This document shows positions 30,044 through 39,580 of a stretch of 64,000 nucleotides of DNA, one piece after another. This stretch comes from Chloracidobacterium sp. (GTDB lineage Bacteria; Acidobacteriota; Blastocatellia; Pyrinomonadales; Pyrinomonadaceae). The notes under the pieces were generated by a model. It was not told the origin of the DNA. It did no database searches and worked only from the letters and a program-made list of their open reading frames with translations. The stretch is from contig JADJWM010000016.1 in assembly GCA_016716365.1 (NCBI GenBank), positions 62,001 through 126,000 on the forward strand, in the 5' to 3' direction. Positions within the stretch are counted from its first letter, which is position 1. Each line of letters opens with the position of its first letter. A program made the position numbers and the translations under genes.

Positions 30044-30556
30044 CTAGAGCAGGCTGTCTATCTTTTTCGAGATCGGGACAGTGATGTCAAACTCCGGGTC
30101 GATGCCGCCGAATACTTCGCCCGACTGATTGCCGGACCGGTCGATGATCAGGAACGAAGGGACTTGATCGACCCTGAATTTTCTCATGATCGAATGTCCG
30201 TCCGGGTCCCGAAGGATCACAAGACTGAGCTTGTTAGCGGCCGCAAATTTTCGCACCGCCTCATCGGAAGCATAATTCTTCGACTTTGCATTCGTTGAAT
30301 CGGTCACTACGTAATAGAAGACCACATTCTTACCGGCGTATTTCTTTGCAAGTTTGTTGGCATATTCGGCGTGCTTGCCCGACAGCGGCAGCCAGCTCGC
30401 GCCGATCGCCGCGACGACGACCTTGCCGTCCTGGCCCTGCAGATCGACGGTACCTCCGTCCAGTTTCGTCAATGCGGTCTGACCGAAAGCCGATGCGGAA
30501 AAGAGTGCGAATATACCCGATATCAATGCGAAGTTTATTCTTTTCATCATGTTCAT
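30044..30556 (-). CDS. Exported thioredoxin-fold protein lacking the CxxC site
   Basis: 170 residues with a signal peptide (cleavage near AFGQ, residue 26). The rest follows the TlpA/AhpC-type thioredoxin fold: VVVAAIGASWLPLSGKHAEYANKLAKKY where redox-active members have W-C-x-x-C, then VPSFLIIDRSG with the cis-Pro, then a C-terminal helix. Both cysteines are replaced (WLPLS), so thiol-disulfide exchange is not expected; a chaperone-like or binding role is possible. It lies downstream of panC on the same strand, about 50 bp away, perhaps as the tail of the fol/pan operon. MMKR at residue 3 is an alternative start. Confidence 0.8.
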   Translation of the reverse strand: MNMMKRINFALISGIFALFSASAFGQTALTKLDGGTVDLQGQDGKVVVAAIGASWLPLSGKHAEYANKLAKKYAGKNVVFYYVVTDSTNAKSKNYASDEAVRKFAAANKLSLVILRDPDGHSIMRKFRVDQVPSFLIIDRSGNQSGEVFGGIDPEFDITVPISKKIDSLL

Positions 30557-30609
30557 GCCGGAAACCCGGTCTTGGCCTCCAGACTACTTAGATGCAAGAA
30601 CGATGCCGT

Positions 30610-31464
30610 TCATTGCTTACGGTTAAGGATGATGTTGTCGATAAGGCGAACACTCCCAAAACGCACTGCAACAGCGATCAAAACCTCTCTATCATCAATC
30701 TTTTCAACAGGTTCCAGGTCGTCATTATTAACGACGGCGATATAGTCGATCGTCGCGGCCGGTTCCGAACGCAGCTTATCTTCAACGATTTGGGCCAATT
30801 CGGACGCATTTCGTTCACCGTTCTTGAAGGCCGTCTTCGCCGCGACAAGTGCCGCATAGATGATCGCCGCCTTGCTACGGTCCTCCGGACTTAGCAGGGA
30901 ATTCCGCGACGACAACGCAAGTCCGGACTCTTCCCGGACCGTCGGCACTACGACGATCTCGGTATCGAACCCGAGGTCTCTGGTCAGCCGTTTTATCACC
31001 CCGACCTGCTGCGCATCCTTGCTGCCGAAAAAAGCGAGGTCGGGCCGAACGGTATTGAAGAGGATCGTGACGATGGTCGCAACGCCGCGGAAATGGCCGG
31101 GCCGCGACGCACCTTCGAGCGTTTCGGTCAACCCCTCGACATAAACGTAGGTCGAGAATCCCGGGCCGTAGATCTCTTCGGTCTCTGGCACGAAAACGTA
31201 ATCGACCTCGTACTCCGCAAGCAATGCAGCGTCGGCGGTCAGGTCGCGCGGGTATCGGTCAAAGTCCTCGTTCGGGCCAAATTGGGCAGGATTGACGAAG
31301 ATGGAAACGATCACGACATCGGACATCTGCCGTGCCTTCTTTACAAGCGCGATGTGCCCCTCGTGCAGGGCTCCCATCGTCGGTACAAAGCCGACCGTCC
31401 GGCTTTCGCGCCGCAGTTTTCGCGAGATCGACGCGATCCTTTGCTTGCGGTTGATTATTTCCAT
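30610..31464 (-). CDS. panC: Pantothenate synthetase
   Basis: 284 residues. It condenses pantoate and beta-alanine with ATP via a pantoyl-adenylate in coenzyme A biosynthesis. Motifs include VPTMGALHEGHIALV with the HxGH signature, FVNPAQFGPNEDFDRYPR, FGSKDAQQVGVIKR and GLALSSRNSLLS (the KMSKS-like loop). It follows panB and folK on the same strand, so the cluster combines folate and pantothenate supply. Confidence 0.97.
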   Translation of the reverse strand: MEIINRKQRIASISRKLRRESRTVGFVPTMGALHEGHIALVKKARQMSDVVIVSIFVNPAQFGPNEDFDRYPRDLTADAALLAEYEVDYVFVPETEEIYGPGFSTYVYVEGLTETLEGASRPGHFRGVATIVTILFNTVRPDLAFFGSKDAQQVGVIKRLTRDLGFDTEIVVVPTVREESGLALSSRNSLLSPEDRSKAAIIYAALVAAKTAFKNGERNASELAQIVEDKLRSEPAATIDYIAVVNNDDLEPVEKIDDREVLIAVAVRFGSVRLIDNIILNRKQ

Positions 31465-31532
31465 TCGAGTCAGGCTTTGGCTGTCCGCGGCCGAATGGCG
31501 GCCGATCCAAAGGGCGAGGCCGAGACCGGACG

Positions 31533-32393
31533 TCAGGGCCTCTTCTTCGCGGCTTTCGCTTCCTTCGGAAAACCGTACGACTCGGCGTCACTCGGATAGT
31601 CGCCGCTTCGAACGTCATCCATCCACTTCGTAATAGCTTCAGTGATGACCTGGCTCACATTCGCATATTGCCGCACGAATCTCGGCAGCCGCCCGAATGT
31701 GAACCCGATCAGGTCATGGAGTACCAGGACCTGGATATCACAGGCCGCACCGGCCCCGATGCCGACCGTCGAGATCGAAAGTTCGTTGGTGATGATCTCA
31801 GCGATCTCACGGGGAACAAGTTCCAATACGATCGCAAACGCACCGGCCTCTTCAAGCATCTTGGCATCCTCGAGCAGCCGCTGGGCATCATCCTTCGTCT
31901 TTCCCTGGACGCGGTAACCGCCCAGTTTATGGACCGACTGGGGCGTCAGGCCGATGTGGGCCATCACCGGTATCTCCTCGTCCACAAGGCGTTTGACCAA
32001 CCCGACGCGGTTGCGCCCACCCTCAAGCTTGACGGCCTCGGCACCGCCGTATTTGAGGAGTTTCATAGCGTTCCGCACCGCTCGGTTGTCGCCGGTGTGG
32101 AAACTGCCGTACGGCATGTCCGCGACGATGAGCGCACGGCTTGATCCTCGCTTTACGGCCTTCGTCGCAGAGAGGATCTCCTCGAGCGTCACCGGGATGG
32201 TGTTGCCGTAGCCGTGGACCACGTTTCCCATGCTGTCACCGACGAGAATTATCTCGACGCCGGCCTCATCGACGATGCGGGCCGTGGGGTAATCATAGGC
32301 GGTCAGGCAGACAAGCTTTTCACCGGCTTCTTTCGCCGCCCGCAGGGCCGGGACATAAACTTTTTCGGGCTGGTCCGGTTTAAGGTAGGCCAT
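31533..32393 (-). CDS. panB: Ketopantoate hydroxymethyltransferase
   Basis: 286 residues. It transfers a hydroxymethyl group from methylene-tetrahydrofolate to 2-oxoisovalerate, the first committed step to pantothenate. Motifs: LTAYDYPTARIVDEAG, ILVGDSMGNVVHGY with the metal-binding Asp, VADMPYGSFH, AVKLEGG, MAHIGLTPQSVH and FAIVLELVP with the catalytic Glu. It stands between folK and panC. Its use of a folate cofactor fits its neighbour folK. Confidence 0.97.
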   Translation of the reverse strand: MAYLKPDQPEKVYVPALRAAKEAGEKLVCLTAYDYPTARIVDEAGVEIILVGDSMGNVVHGYGNTIPVTLEEILSATKAVKRGSSRALIVADMPYGSFHTGDNRAVRNAMKLLKYGGAEAVKLEGGRNRVGLVKRLVDEEIPVMAHIGLTPQSVHKLGGYRVQGKTKDDAQRLLEDAKMLEEAGAFAIVLELVPREIAEIITNELSISTVGIGAGAACDIQVLVLHDLIGFTFGRLPRFVRQYANVSQVITEAITKWMDDVRSGDYPSDAESYGFPKEAKAAKKRP

Positions 32394-32432
32394 ATGAAAT
32401 GTCCCAAGTCTATTCTTTTGGCGGCTTTAAGT

Positions 32433-32972
32433 CTAGCCATTTAATGAGATATGGAGTTCATCCCGCTCGAACGGATACCAGCGGGCGACCCGGGATCGGT
32501 CTTCGCATTCGGCCAGAAGCGTACCTATATCTTTGTCGAAAACCGGGTGGCGGTAGGTGGGGCAAACCTCGTTCATCGGCACCAGGACAAACCGGCGTTC
32601 GTGCGCCCGCGGGTGCGGGAGCGTGAGAAAGGCCGATTCGCGCCTTTCCTCTTCGTAGAATAAAAGGTCGAGATCGATCGTCCTCGGTTTGTTCATCGAT
32701 TTCTCGGTACGACCAAGGAGATATTCGATGCGAAGCATTCGGGCCAGCATCTGCGAAGGCGAGATCCCGGTCGCGCGTATCTCGGCGACCATGTTCAGGA
32801 AAGGCTCCGATTCGACATCGACACCCACCGGTTCCGTTTCGTAAACCGCCGACAGCTTTGTCAGCTGAAAGCTCGCTTCGACCAGCCCGCGAACCGCAAG
32901 CAGCAGATTCCCGGCCCGGTCTCCAAGATTCGAGCCCAGGCCCACGTAAGCCGTAACCTGTTCGTTTTCCAC
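32433..32972 (-). CDS. folK: 6-hydroxymethyl-7,8-dihydropterin pyrophosphokinase
   Basis: 179 residues, GTG start. HPPK transfers pyrophosphate from ATP to hydroxymethyl-dihydropterin in folate synthesis. Motifs: AYVGLGSNLGDR, YETEPVGV, FLNMVAEI, RTIDLDLLFY and LPHPRAHERRFVLVPMNE. It is a stand-alone HPPK, not fused to FolB or FolP. It is first in the folK-panB-panC cluster, and the promoter just upstream (32979-33008) would start transcription almost at the start codon. Confidence 0.96.
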   Translation of the reverse strand: MENEQVTAYVGLGSNLGDRAGNLLLAVRGLVEASFQLTKLSAVYETEPVGVDVESEPFLNMVAEIRATGISPSQMLARMLRIEYLLGRTEKSMNKPRTIDLDLLFYEEERRESAFLTLPHPRAHERRFVLVPMNEVCPTYRHPVFDKDIGTLLAECEDRSRVARWYPFERDELHISLNG

Positions 32973-32978
32973 ACTTAG

Positions 32979-33022
32979 TTGATAAATGAATTAAAGCCCT
33001 GTTGTCAAAGTGTGATTCACAC
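32979..33022 (-). promoter_or_regulatory. Promoter and palindrome upstream of folK
   Basis: On the - strand, TTGACA (33008-33003) and TATCAA (32984-32979) are 18 bp apart. The -10 box ends 6 bp before the folK GTG, so the transcript would be leaderless or nearly so. Immediately upstream of the -35 box is the perfect palindrome GTGTGATTCACAC (33010-33022; GTGTGA and TCACAC around one base), a possible operator. Confidence 0.45.
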
Positions 33023-33067
33023 GAGTAAATGCGGAGTGACGCAGCAAAATTCCACGTGGCCGACATC

Positions 33068-34969
33068 CTAAGGGACACGATAGATCACGATCGATCCGTA
33101 CTTTCGACCGTGATCTACAAACACTTTTTCAAAGCTGGCTTCGAAGACTCTTTCATTCAGGCCCGGAGCAAGGTGGCCTGACCGCAATCCATCGTCAAAA
33201 GCGACAAATCTGATGTTGTTTGCCCTTAACATCCGAACCAATACTTCGAGATCATGTTCGGTGTACATTCTTTTGTAGATCTCGTCCCGTTTGCCTGTGG
33301 GGTACCCCATCGACCAGCCAAAATAGGACCAACCGTAGAAGATCCGCCTGCCGGAGAGCAAGATCGGATGGTTTACGAAATTGTTTGTCAGGAATATATC
33401 CCGAGGGCTCGTCGAATTGTTGAGCCATTCATAAAGGGGGCCGCTGCCGTAAGGAACGTCCACCATATTTATGTTGCGTATCCGGAACAGTTCGATCGTC
33501 CCTCCGATGGCGATGAAGATCAATAGAACCCCGGCGAGCATCTTCCCAACATATTTCAACTTCGCCAGGCGGACTATCGAATAGGCCACGAACCCGTTTA
33601 TCAAGAAAAGCCAGACGTTCAGGAATTTGTGGTTATTCATTACGTCGGTGCTTAGTTGAGTGCAGAACGCAAGTCCAACCAGACCGAAGGCGGCGAGCAT
33701 TAGCTTTCGATGAAAGGCTGAAAGCAAAAAGGCGGCGGTCAACGCCAGGGCGAACTTGATGCCGAATGTGAAAAGGAAGTATTCGCCGACGTTCCAAGCG
33801 GTCGGGGGATCGACAACGTAGCCCCAACGGAAGAGTTCACCTACGGAACGGGAGCCGCCCGATCTCAAAAGCAAGATCTGAGGAACGGCGATCACAGCGG
33901 CCGTTATCAGGAGCGTAAGGATCTGGAGGCGGAGGCCACGGATGAGCACAACCGTCGCGATCACCGCGAAACCGGCCACGAAAACGGCCCCGTTCCACGT
34001 CGGCAATAGTCCCATCAAGATGCCGCAAAGGGCGAAGGGGGCAAAAGGGACTCGGTCGGAGTCCTTCTGAACTGAGCGAACCTGCTCGATCACGAACAAC
34101 AATACAATAAAGAAGATCCCGACCGCGGCCGGTAAATGCCTCTGCGCGAGAAAGGTACCTAGTGACCATACCCCCCATTGTTCGCCCGTATATTTGTAAA
34201 TAGACGGGATCCATTCAGTCGCGCCGACTGACGCGGAGATCATAGCAGGAACGGAGCCCTTTGAGATCAGAAACGGTACAAACGAAAGGGAGCCATGAAA
34301 GAAGAATAAGGACGCGGTGAGACGGCCGACCGACTTTGACAGAAAGACGATCCTTCCGAAAGCGTCGAACACGATGAGCATAGCGGCCAGTGTTAAGGCG
34401 CTTAGCAAGTTCACAGCCCAAGCTATATTGAGGCTGAGGAATTCAAGATTTCCGCCCTGGAACCAAAAGAGGAAATGATATCGGATGGGCTCGCCGATGA
34501 AGTGCGGATACTCGGTGGGGAAGTTGTGCCCAACAGCAAAGCTTTGCACAATTGAAAGGTTCGGGCCAAAATCATTGAGAAGGAATGCGGCGATCTTCAG
34601 GTTGTCGCTGTCCACCCCTAACGTCCCGAAAGCCAGCCAGGATGAAACCACTAACATGACGCCGGCAAATGTCCAGTCGGGCCAACCGGCGGACACAGCA
34701 GGTTCCGTGCCCTGAAAACTGGCCAAATTTTTATAGTTTGCAAATAGCAGCACTGCGGCGGCTGAGAAGAAGACGAAGTTGCCGTAAAGCAGGGGGTTGT
34801 CGGTCCAATAGAAGGCCAAGGCGAACAGGTAGCTGCACCAGGTACATATGAGCAACCCGATCAAGAACGAAGCTGCGAATCGGTGGATAGACAACCAGGA
34901 AGAAAATAAACGCCGGCATATAAGTTCACCGACGAAAAAAGCTATTAGGAGATACAGAATGGCTAGCAC
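33068..34969 (-). CDS. Large multi-pass membrane protein, possible GT-C-type glycosyltransferase
   Basis: 633 residues, GTG start. About 13-14 hydrophobic segments are followed by a soluble C-terminal part (about residues 525-633). The first large non-membrane loop holds GVDSDNLKIAAFLLNDFGPN and NFPTEYPHFIGEPIRYHFLFWF, an acidic and aromatic arrangement like the catalytic loop of GT-C enzymes that use polyprenyl-phosphate sugars. The C-terminal portion (FLTNNFVNHPILLSGRRIFYGW, VLVRMLRANNIRFVAFDDG) resembles the extracytoplasmic domain of such enzymes. I cannot name the family. It is divergent from the AlbA_2 gene and may act in envelope glycan or lipid modification. Confidence 0.75.
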   Translation of the reverse strand: MLAILYLLIAFFVGELICRRLFSSWLSIHRFAASFLIGLLICTWCSYLFALAFYWTDNPLLYGNFVFFSAAAVLLFANYKNLASFQGTEPAVSAGWPDWTFAGVMLVVSSWLAFGTLGVDSDNLKIAAFLLNDFGPNLSIVQSFAVGHNFPTEYPHFIGEPIRYHFLFWFQGGNLEFLSLNIAWAVNLLSALTLAAMLIVFDAFGRIVFLSKSVGRLTASLFFFHGSLSFVPFLISKGSVPAMISASVGATEWIPSIYKYTGEQWGVWSLGTFLAQRHLPAAVGIFFIVLLFVIEQVRSVQKDSDRVPFAPFALCGILMGLLPTWNGAVFVAGFAVIATVVLIRGLRLQILTLLITAAVIAVPQILLLRSGGSRSVGELFRWGYVVDPPTAWNVGEYFLFTFGIKFALALTAAFLLSAFHRKLMLAAFGLVGLAFCTQLSTDVMNNHKFLNVWLFLINGFVAYSIVRLAKLKYVGKMLAGVLLIFIAIGGTIELFRIRNINMVDVPYGSGPLYEWLNNSTSPRDIFLTNNFVNHPILLSGRRIFYGWSYFGWSMGYPTGKRDEIYKRMYTEHDLEVLVRMLRANNIRFVAFDDGLRSGHLAPGLNERVFEASFEKVFVDHGRKYGSIVIYRVP

Positions 34970-35225
34970 AAGTTCGGCGTATTATGCAGCAGAAATACGA
35001 TTTTTGCCACTTCCCTTGGGCAAAGTTGCTGGGCATCCTGGATCCACATTCGTGGCGGCGGGGACAAATTGAAACAGGGCCGCAGACCGTGCTCGACTCG
35101 ACCGCGTTTACTTTTTGATGCTCGAATGGTTCAATAGTTTTAGATCGATTCCAGAAGCGCCGCTGATGGTGCTCGGGCGGATGCGAGGTGTGATCCGTCT
35201 TGACAAAATACACACGCCGATCTTT

Positions 35226-36518
35226 ATGCCGCGTAGAAAGTTTCGCCATACGCATCGTTACGAATCCCCCGGCGAACGTTCCCACCAGGAGTATCTTCTC
35301 AATCAGCCGGCCCAGATCACGACAAGGTCGGAATTGCTGCGCCTGATCAAGGGCGGTGAGGATACCTATCTTGAATTTAAGATAAAACTCTCAAACATCG
35401 AGCGCGTGACGCAGGGCATCGTGGCACTGGCAAACACGAGCGGCGGGACGATAATCTTCGGCGTGACGGACCAGTTGCGGATCGAAGGCGTGCCGGACCC
35501 CGAGGCCGTTCGCGATGAGCTTGTCAGGATCTGCCGCGAGGACGTGGTGCCGAGCCTCGTTCCATTGATCGACATCATCGCCTTCGACAGCGGAAAACGC
35601 GTCGTCGCGATCGACGTGGATGGACGAGGCCGCCCATACCGGACGCGCGACGGGAGCTTTTATATGCGGTTCGGGGCCGAAAAGCGGGAGGTCGCCCGAG
35701 AACAGCTATCGATGTGGCTCGACGAGGTCCGGCCGCTTGCCTATGAGAATGTCCCGCTTTTCGATTGTACTGAAGCGGATTTTGACGACGGCCTGCTCTG
35801 GACCTTCGCTAATGGCTTCAAGGACGTCAACCACAGCCTCAATCTTTATCAGACGTCCGAATTCTTGAAAAAGGACTTGATACTAGCCGTCGGAGCGGGC
35901 GACGATTTTTTCCCGACGGTGGCCGGTTTGGCGCTGTTCGGCAAGGATGAGAGGATCGCGCAGTTGTTCCCGAGGGCGGCGGTCACGTTGGCCCGTTACT
36001 CTGGCGAGAACGGTTCCGCTCAGCTTGTCGAATCTCAAAAGATAAACGGCAATCTTCTCTCGCTTTACGATCGGTCGCTGGCCTTCGTCCTTCGCTACGT
36101 CGATCTGCTAAAAACAAAGCCGAAGGCGCGGAAGCCGGAGGATACCCTGCATGTCAAGCCGCGCAGCGCATACCACCTCTATGCCGTACGCGAAGCGGTC
36201 GCGAATGCCTTGGTCCATCGCGACCTGGCGATCCGGGACGTGCCGACGCGGATCAGCATTTACGACAGCAGCATTGAGATCGTGAATGCCCGGCGTACGA
36301 ACGGTTTCGCTCTTCCTGCCGCGCATGCGATCCGTTACGGGATCACTCAGCGGCTCAATCCCCAGATCGCCGCCGTGTTCGGCCGACGCGAATACGGAGC
36401 AAGCGTGCCTCGCGGCGGGCTTCCGATGATCCTGAAGCAGTCTCTGCTCTTTTCGGGCCGCCGTCCTCATCTTTCAACCACTAATGATGAGTTCTCACTC
36501 GTCATTTACGAGGCGTGA
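35226..36518 (+). CDS. AlbA_2 (Schlafen-type) domain protein with C-terminal ATPase-like region
   Basis: 430 residues from ATG at 35226 (MPRRKFRHTHRY); the frame is open further upstream (ATG at 35118), so the start is uncertain. The N-terminal domain (about 30-160 here) is AlbA_2: TYLEFKIKLSNIERVTQGIVALANTSGGTIIFGV and GSFYMRFGAEKREVAREQL. The C-terminal half has YAVREAVANALVHRDLA, the ATP-binding helix of the HATPase_c_4 domain, then RISIYDSSIEIVN. Such proteins are usually annotated as ATP-binding transcriptional regulators; some occur in defence contexts. The canonical G-rich box after IEIVN is poorly kept (NARRTNGFALP), and no winged helix follows. Confidence 0.85.
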   Translation: MPRRKFRHTHRYESPGERSHQEYLLNQPAQITTRSELLRLIKGGEDTYLEFKIKLSNIERVTQGIVALANTSGGTIIFGVTDQLRIEGVPDPEAVRDELVRICREDVVPSLVPLIDIIAFDSGKRVVAIDVDGRGRPYRTRDGSFYMRFGAEKREVAREQLSMWLDEVRPLAYENVPLFDCTEADFDDGLLWTFANGFKDVNHSLNLYQTSEFLKKDLILAVGAGDDFFPTVAGLALFGKDERIAQLFPRAAVTLARYSGENGSAQLVESQKINGNLLSLYDRSLAFVLRYVDLLKTKPKARKPEDTLHVKPRSAYHLYAVREAVANALVHRDLAIRDVPTRISIYDSSIEIVNARRTNGFALPAAHAIRYGITQRLNPQIAAVFGRREYGASVPRGGLPMILKQSLLFSGRRPHLSTTNDEFSLVIYEA

Positions 36519-36762
36519 AGAGAAGTTGGGCTTTAGTAAAGGCCGCAGGTTTTGTTCGCACCGCGTGGCGACCAATTTCTGGAACCGGCCTACGCTTCAA
36601 TTTGATATTAACCCCAATGACTGCGATCCCGCCGGCAACACTTTTGAACTTTCCGGTCCCCGCCCGAAATGCATATCCGATGGTGTAAAATACCCCGACG
36701 CTCGAACCCGCTTTTTTCGGGTCAAAGTGCAATTTCGCTGCAACTCAAGCTCCAGAGGACTT

Positions 36763-38046
36763 ATGGCGGAAAGCGAAAGGACTGATCCCTCCCCGGCCGG
36801 ACCTCAAGAGGCCGCAAACGATGCCCCGGCGGGGATAAACGTGGCGTGGACAGCCCTGATCGCGCTAGGCACGGGCATTATCTATTACTTTTCCAATCCA
36901 AAGCCCGCACAATTTTACGATTACACGTTCAGGGTGGCCGGGAATTTCCTGAACGGGAGCATCGGCTTTACCGAAAAGCCCCCGGATTGGCTTAACGAGT
37001 TCGTCCCGTTCGAGGGCTTCTTCTATTCGGTCTTTCCGCTTGGCAGCGTCCTTTCGATGGTGCCGTTCGCATTGCTGAAGCTTGCGGGTATTGTCGATCA
37101 GATGCCGAGCGCATTGATCGCGGCCCTGTGCGCAGCTGTATCGGCACTGTTTCTTACCCTCATCGCAAATCATTACGAGGCGTCGATCACGCGGACGATC
37201 CTGATGACCGCCGGGATCCTTTTTGGGACCTGGACCTGGACGAATCTGACCTTCGGGGGCGCCTGGCAGCTCGCTTTGGGCTTTGCGATGGTCGGAGAAC
37301 TTGGTGCGATCTATTTTACGGTAGTGGACCGACGGCCGCTTATGGCGGGTGCTTTCTTCGCTCTCGGGTTTGGAAACCGGACCGAGGTGCTTCTGACGGC
37401 ACCGTTCCTGATGTACCTTACGCTTCGTCCGCAGAATGCGAATGGCGGACCGTTTTCATTTTCAGGACTCCTGTCGCCAAACAATCTCAAGAAGCTGGCC
37501 GCATTCTGCGCGGTTCCATTCGTCCTGGGAATCTCCACACTTTTTTATAATTACGTCCGCTTCAATTCATTCACCGATTTCGGCTACGCGCGGATCCCCG
37601 GCGTACTGAACGAACCCTGGTACAACCACGGGATATTTTCGCCTTACTATATTCCACGACAGATATGGGAAATGCTCTTCAAACTGTGGGACATTCGGGA
37701 CCATTTCCCGCTTCCGGTCCCGAATGGGTTCAGCTCGTCGATACTGATCAGCAGCCCGTTCCTGATCCTCGCGTTCAGGCCCGGGGCCCGCGACATGGTG
37801 CTGAAGTATGCGGCCTGGGCGGCAGTTTTGGTGCTCTGCATCGTCTTGTGGATGCACGGAAATTCGGGCGGATGGCAGTTCGGCTACAGATATGCGATCG
37901 TTTGCCTTCCATGGCTTTTCCTCATAATGCTGGAGAATTCGCCAAAGAAGATCTCGCCGCCGGAATGGGTATTGTATTGCTTCTCGTTCATCGCAAACGC
38001 ATACGCGACTTGGCTGTTTCACTGGACCGAAAATATTAAGCCGTAA
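36763..38046 (+). CDS. Multi-pass membrane protein, unknown function
   Basis: 427 residues from the ATG at 36763. The frame is open back to 36484, but that part overlaps the AlbA_2 gene and is not protein-like. About 10-11 transmembrane helices start near residue 27. Loops contain FYDYTFRVAGNFLNGSIGF, YNYVRFNSFTDFGYARIPG and WYNHGIFSPYYIPRQIWEM, an aromatic-rich pattern found in GT-C-like mannosyltransferase relatives. GNSGGWQFGYRYAIVCLPWLF near the C-terminus is typical of a family of uncharacterised glycosyltransferase-like proteins. It lies 38 bp upstream of the MFS gene on the same strand. Confidence 0.75.
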   Translation: MAESERTDPSPAGPQEAANDAPAGINVAWTALIALGTGIIYYFSNPKPAQFYDYTFRVAGNFLNGSIGFTEKPPDWLNEFVPFEGFFYSVFPLGSVLSMVPFALLKLAGIVDQMPSALIAALCAAVSALFLTLIANHYEASITRTILMTAGILFGTWTWTNLTFGGAWQLALGFAMVGELGAIYFTVVDRRPLMAGAFFALGFGNRTEVLLTAPFLMYLTLRPQNANGGPFSFSGLLSPNNLKKLAAFCAVPFVLGISTLFYNYVRFNSFTDFGYARIPGVLNEPWYNHGIFSPYYIPRQIWEMLFKLWDIRDHFPLPVPNGFSSSILISSPFLILAFRPGARDMVLKYAAWAAVLVLCIVLWMHGNSGGWQFGYRYAIVCLPWLFLIMLENSPKKISPPEWVLYCFSFIANAYATWLFHWTENIKP

Positions 38047-38084
38047 CGCCGGCCTGCCGATCTTTCGCCCGTCCTGCGATCAAT

Positions 38085-39359
38085 ATGCTTCTCGACCTAT
38101 CGCCGCTGAGAGTTTCCCGCGATTATCGCCTGCTCTTTTTCGGACAGCTTATATCTTTCTTTGGTTCGATGATGACCTTCATCGTCGTTCCGTGGCAGAT
38201 GTATGAGCTGACCGGGTCGTCGGCGATGGTCGGGGCGATCTATCTTGCCGAGTTTGTCCCGATGGTGATCCTGGCATTTGTCGGCGGGGCGTTGGCCGAT
38301 TTCTTCGACAAACGGCGGCTCTTGCGGCTGACGGAATTCGGCCAGGGTCTGGCGTCCGCGACCCTTCTGGTGAATTCGCTGCTGCCGAACCCGAAGGTCT
38401 CGGTGCTCTTCTTCTGCGTAGCGGCCCACGCGGGCCTGGCCGCGATCCAGCGGCCCGCCTTTGAGTCGTTCATCCAGAAGGTGATACCGCCGGAGTTGAT
38501 GTCGGCCGTGATGGCGCTGAATTCGATCAGATGGAGTGTCGGCGCGATCATCAGCCCCGCGGTTGCCGGCATAATCGCGGTCAAGCTGGGGCCATCCATC
38601 GCTTATGCCCTTGACCTCGTCACTTTTGCGGGAACGATCTACGCGGTCTATGCGATCTCGGCCGTGCCGTCGCCCGAAAATGCCGAGCGGCCCAGCTGGG
38701 CGGGGATAAAGCGGGCCTGGCGTTACGCCTTTTCGCGGCAGGAGCTGCTCGGGACGTACGCGGTGGACATCGCGGCGATGTTCTTTGCGATGCCGCAAGC
38801 CCTCTATCCGGCATTGGCGATCTACTTCGGCGCACAGTACGTCGGGTTCTTTCCGGCGGCGATCGCGGCCGGGGCCCTGGCCGCCAGCCTGACGTCCGGG
38901 TGGACCAGGAACATCCACCGACACGGTGTAATGGTGACTGCCGCCGCCGCTCTGTGGGGCGTGGCGATCCTCGCGTTTGGGTTTTCGGACCATATTGTGC
39001 TTGCCCTGACATTTCTTTTCGCTGCGGGCTTCTTCGATATGATCTCAGGGATCTTCCGCGGCTCGATCTGGAATCAGACCATCCCAAACTATCTTCGCGG
39101 TCGGCTGGCGAGCATCGAGATGATCAGCTACCTGACGGGTCCGATGCTCGGCAGCGCCAAGATGGGGATCGTCGCCGAGACCTTTTCGGTGAAGGCCGCT
39201 CTCGTTTCAGGCGGCATTCTGTGCGTCGTCAGCGTTTTGGTGACGGCGATCTTTCTTCCCAAATTTATAACCTATGACGGCCGCGAGGGCGTGAAACGGA
39301 AAGAGATCGAAGAGGCCGAACGGGCGGAGATGCTTCGTGTCTCGGAGGCCGAATTCTAG
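38085..39359 (+). CDS. MFS transporter, EntS-like (MFS_3)
   Basis: 424 residues with 12 predicted helices. The N-terminus LRVSRDYRLLFFGQLISFFGSMMTFIVVPWQMYELTGSS is diagnostic of the enterobactin-exporter-like MFS_3 group. The MFS loop motif between helices 2 and 3 is ADFFDKRRLL, and later PNYLRGRLASIEMISYLTGPMLGS is typical. It should export a small molecule by proton antiport. No siderophore genes are near, so the substrate is unknown. The C-terminus has a charged cytoplasmic helix (RKEIEEAERAEMLRVSEAE). Confidence 0.92.
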   Translation: MLLDLSPLRVSRDYRLLFFGQLISFFGSMMTFIVVPWQMYELTGSSAMVGAIYLAEFVPMVILAFVGGALADFFDKRRLLRLTEFGQGLASATLLVNSLLPNPKVSVLFFCVAAHAGLAAIQRPAFESFIQKVIPPELMSAVMALNSIRWSVGAIISPAVAGIIAVKLGPSIAYALDLVTFAGTIYAVYAISAVPSPENAERPSWAGIKRAWRYAFSRQELLGTYAVDIAAMFFAMPQALYPALAIYFGAQYVGFFPAAIAAGALAASLTSGWTRNIHRHGVMVTAAAALWGVAILAFGFSDHIVLALTFLFAAGFFDMISGIFRGSIWNQTIPNYLRGRLASIEMISYLTGPMLGSAKMGIVAETFSVKAALVSGGILCVVSVLVTAIFLPKFITYDGREGVKRKEIEEAERAEMLRVSEAEF

Positions 39360-39580
39360 TGCCCAGAAGCTCTTGATCCCACAAGGGGAGTCCACAGCTT
39401 GCCGCCGGTTTCGGAACCTGACGCCGATTGCGATTTTATTCCGTTCGGTAATCCAGCGGACACAAGCCGAGGCTCTAAGACCGGTATAATTTCTTAGTTC
39501 AAGTTCTCTCGGATTGCCAACCAAGTGTATCGCTTGGCCGGCATTTTTTTTCGGAGGCCGCCGGCCGGATCGAAAGTGTG

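Noticed and set aside
33010..33022. CRP-type binding site before folK
   Set aside because: The TGTGA/TCACA halves are separated by one base instead of the six of a CRP site.
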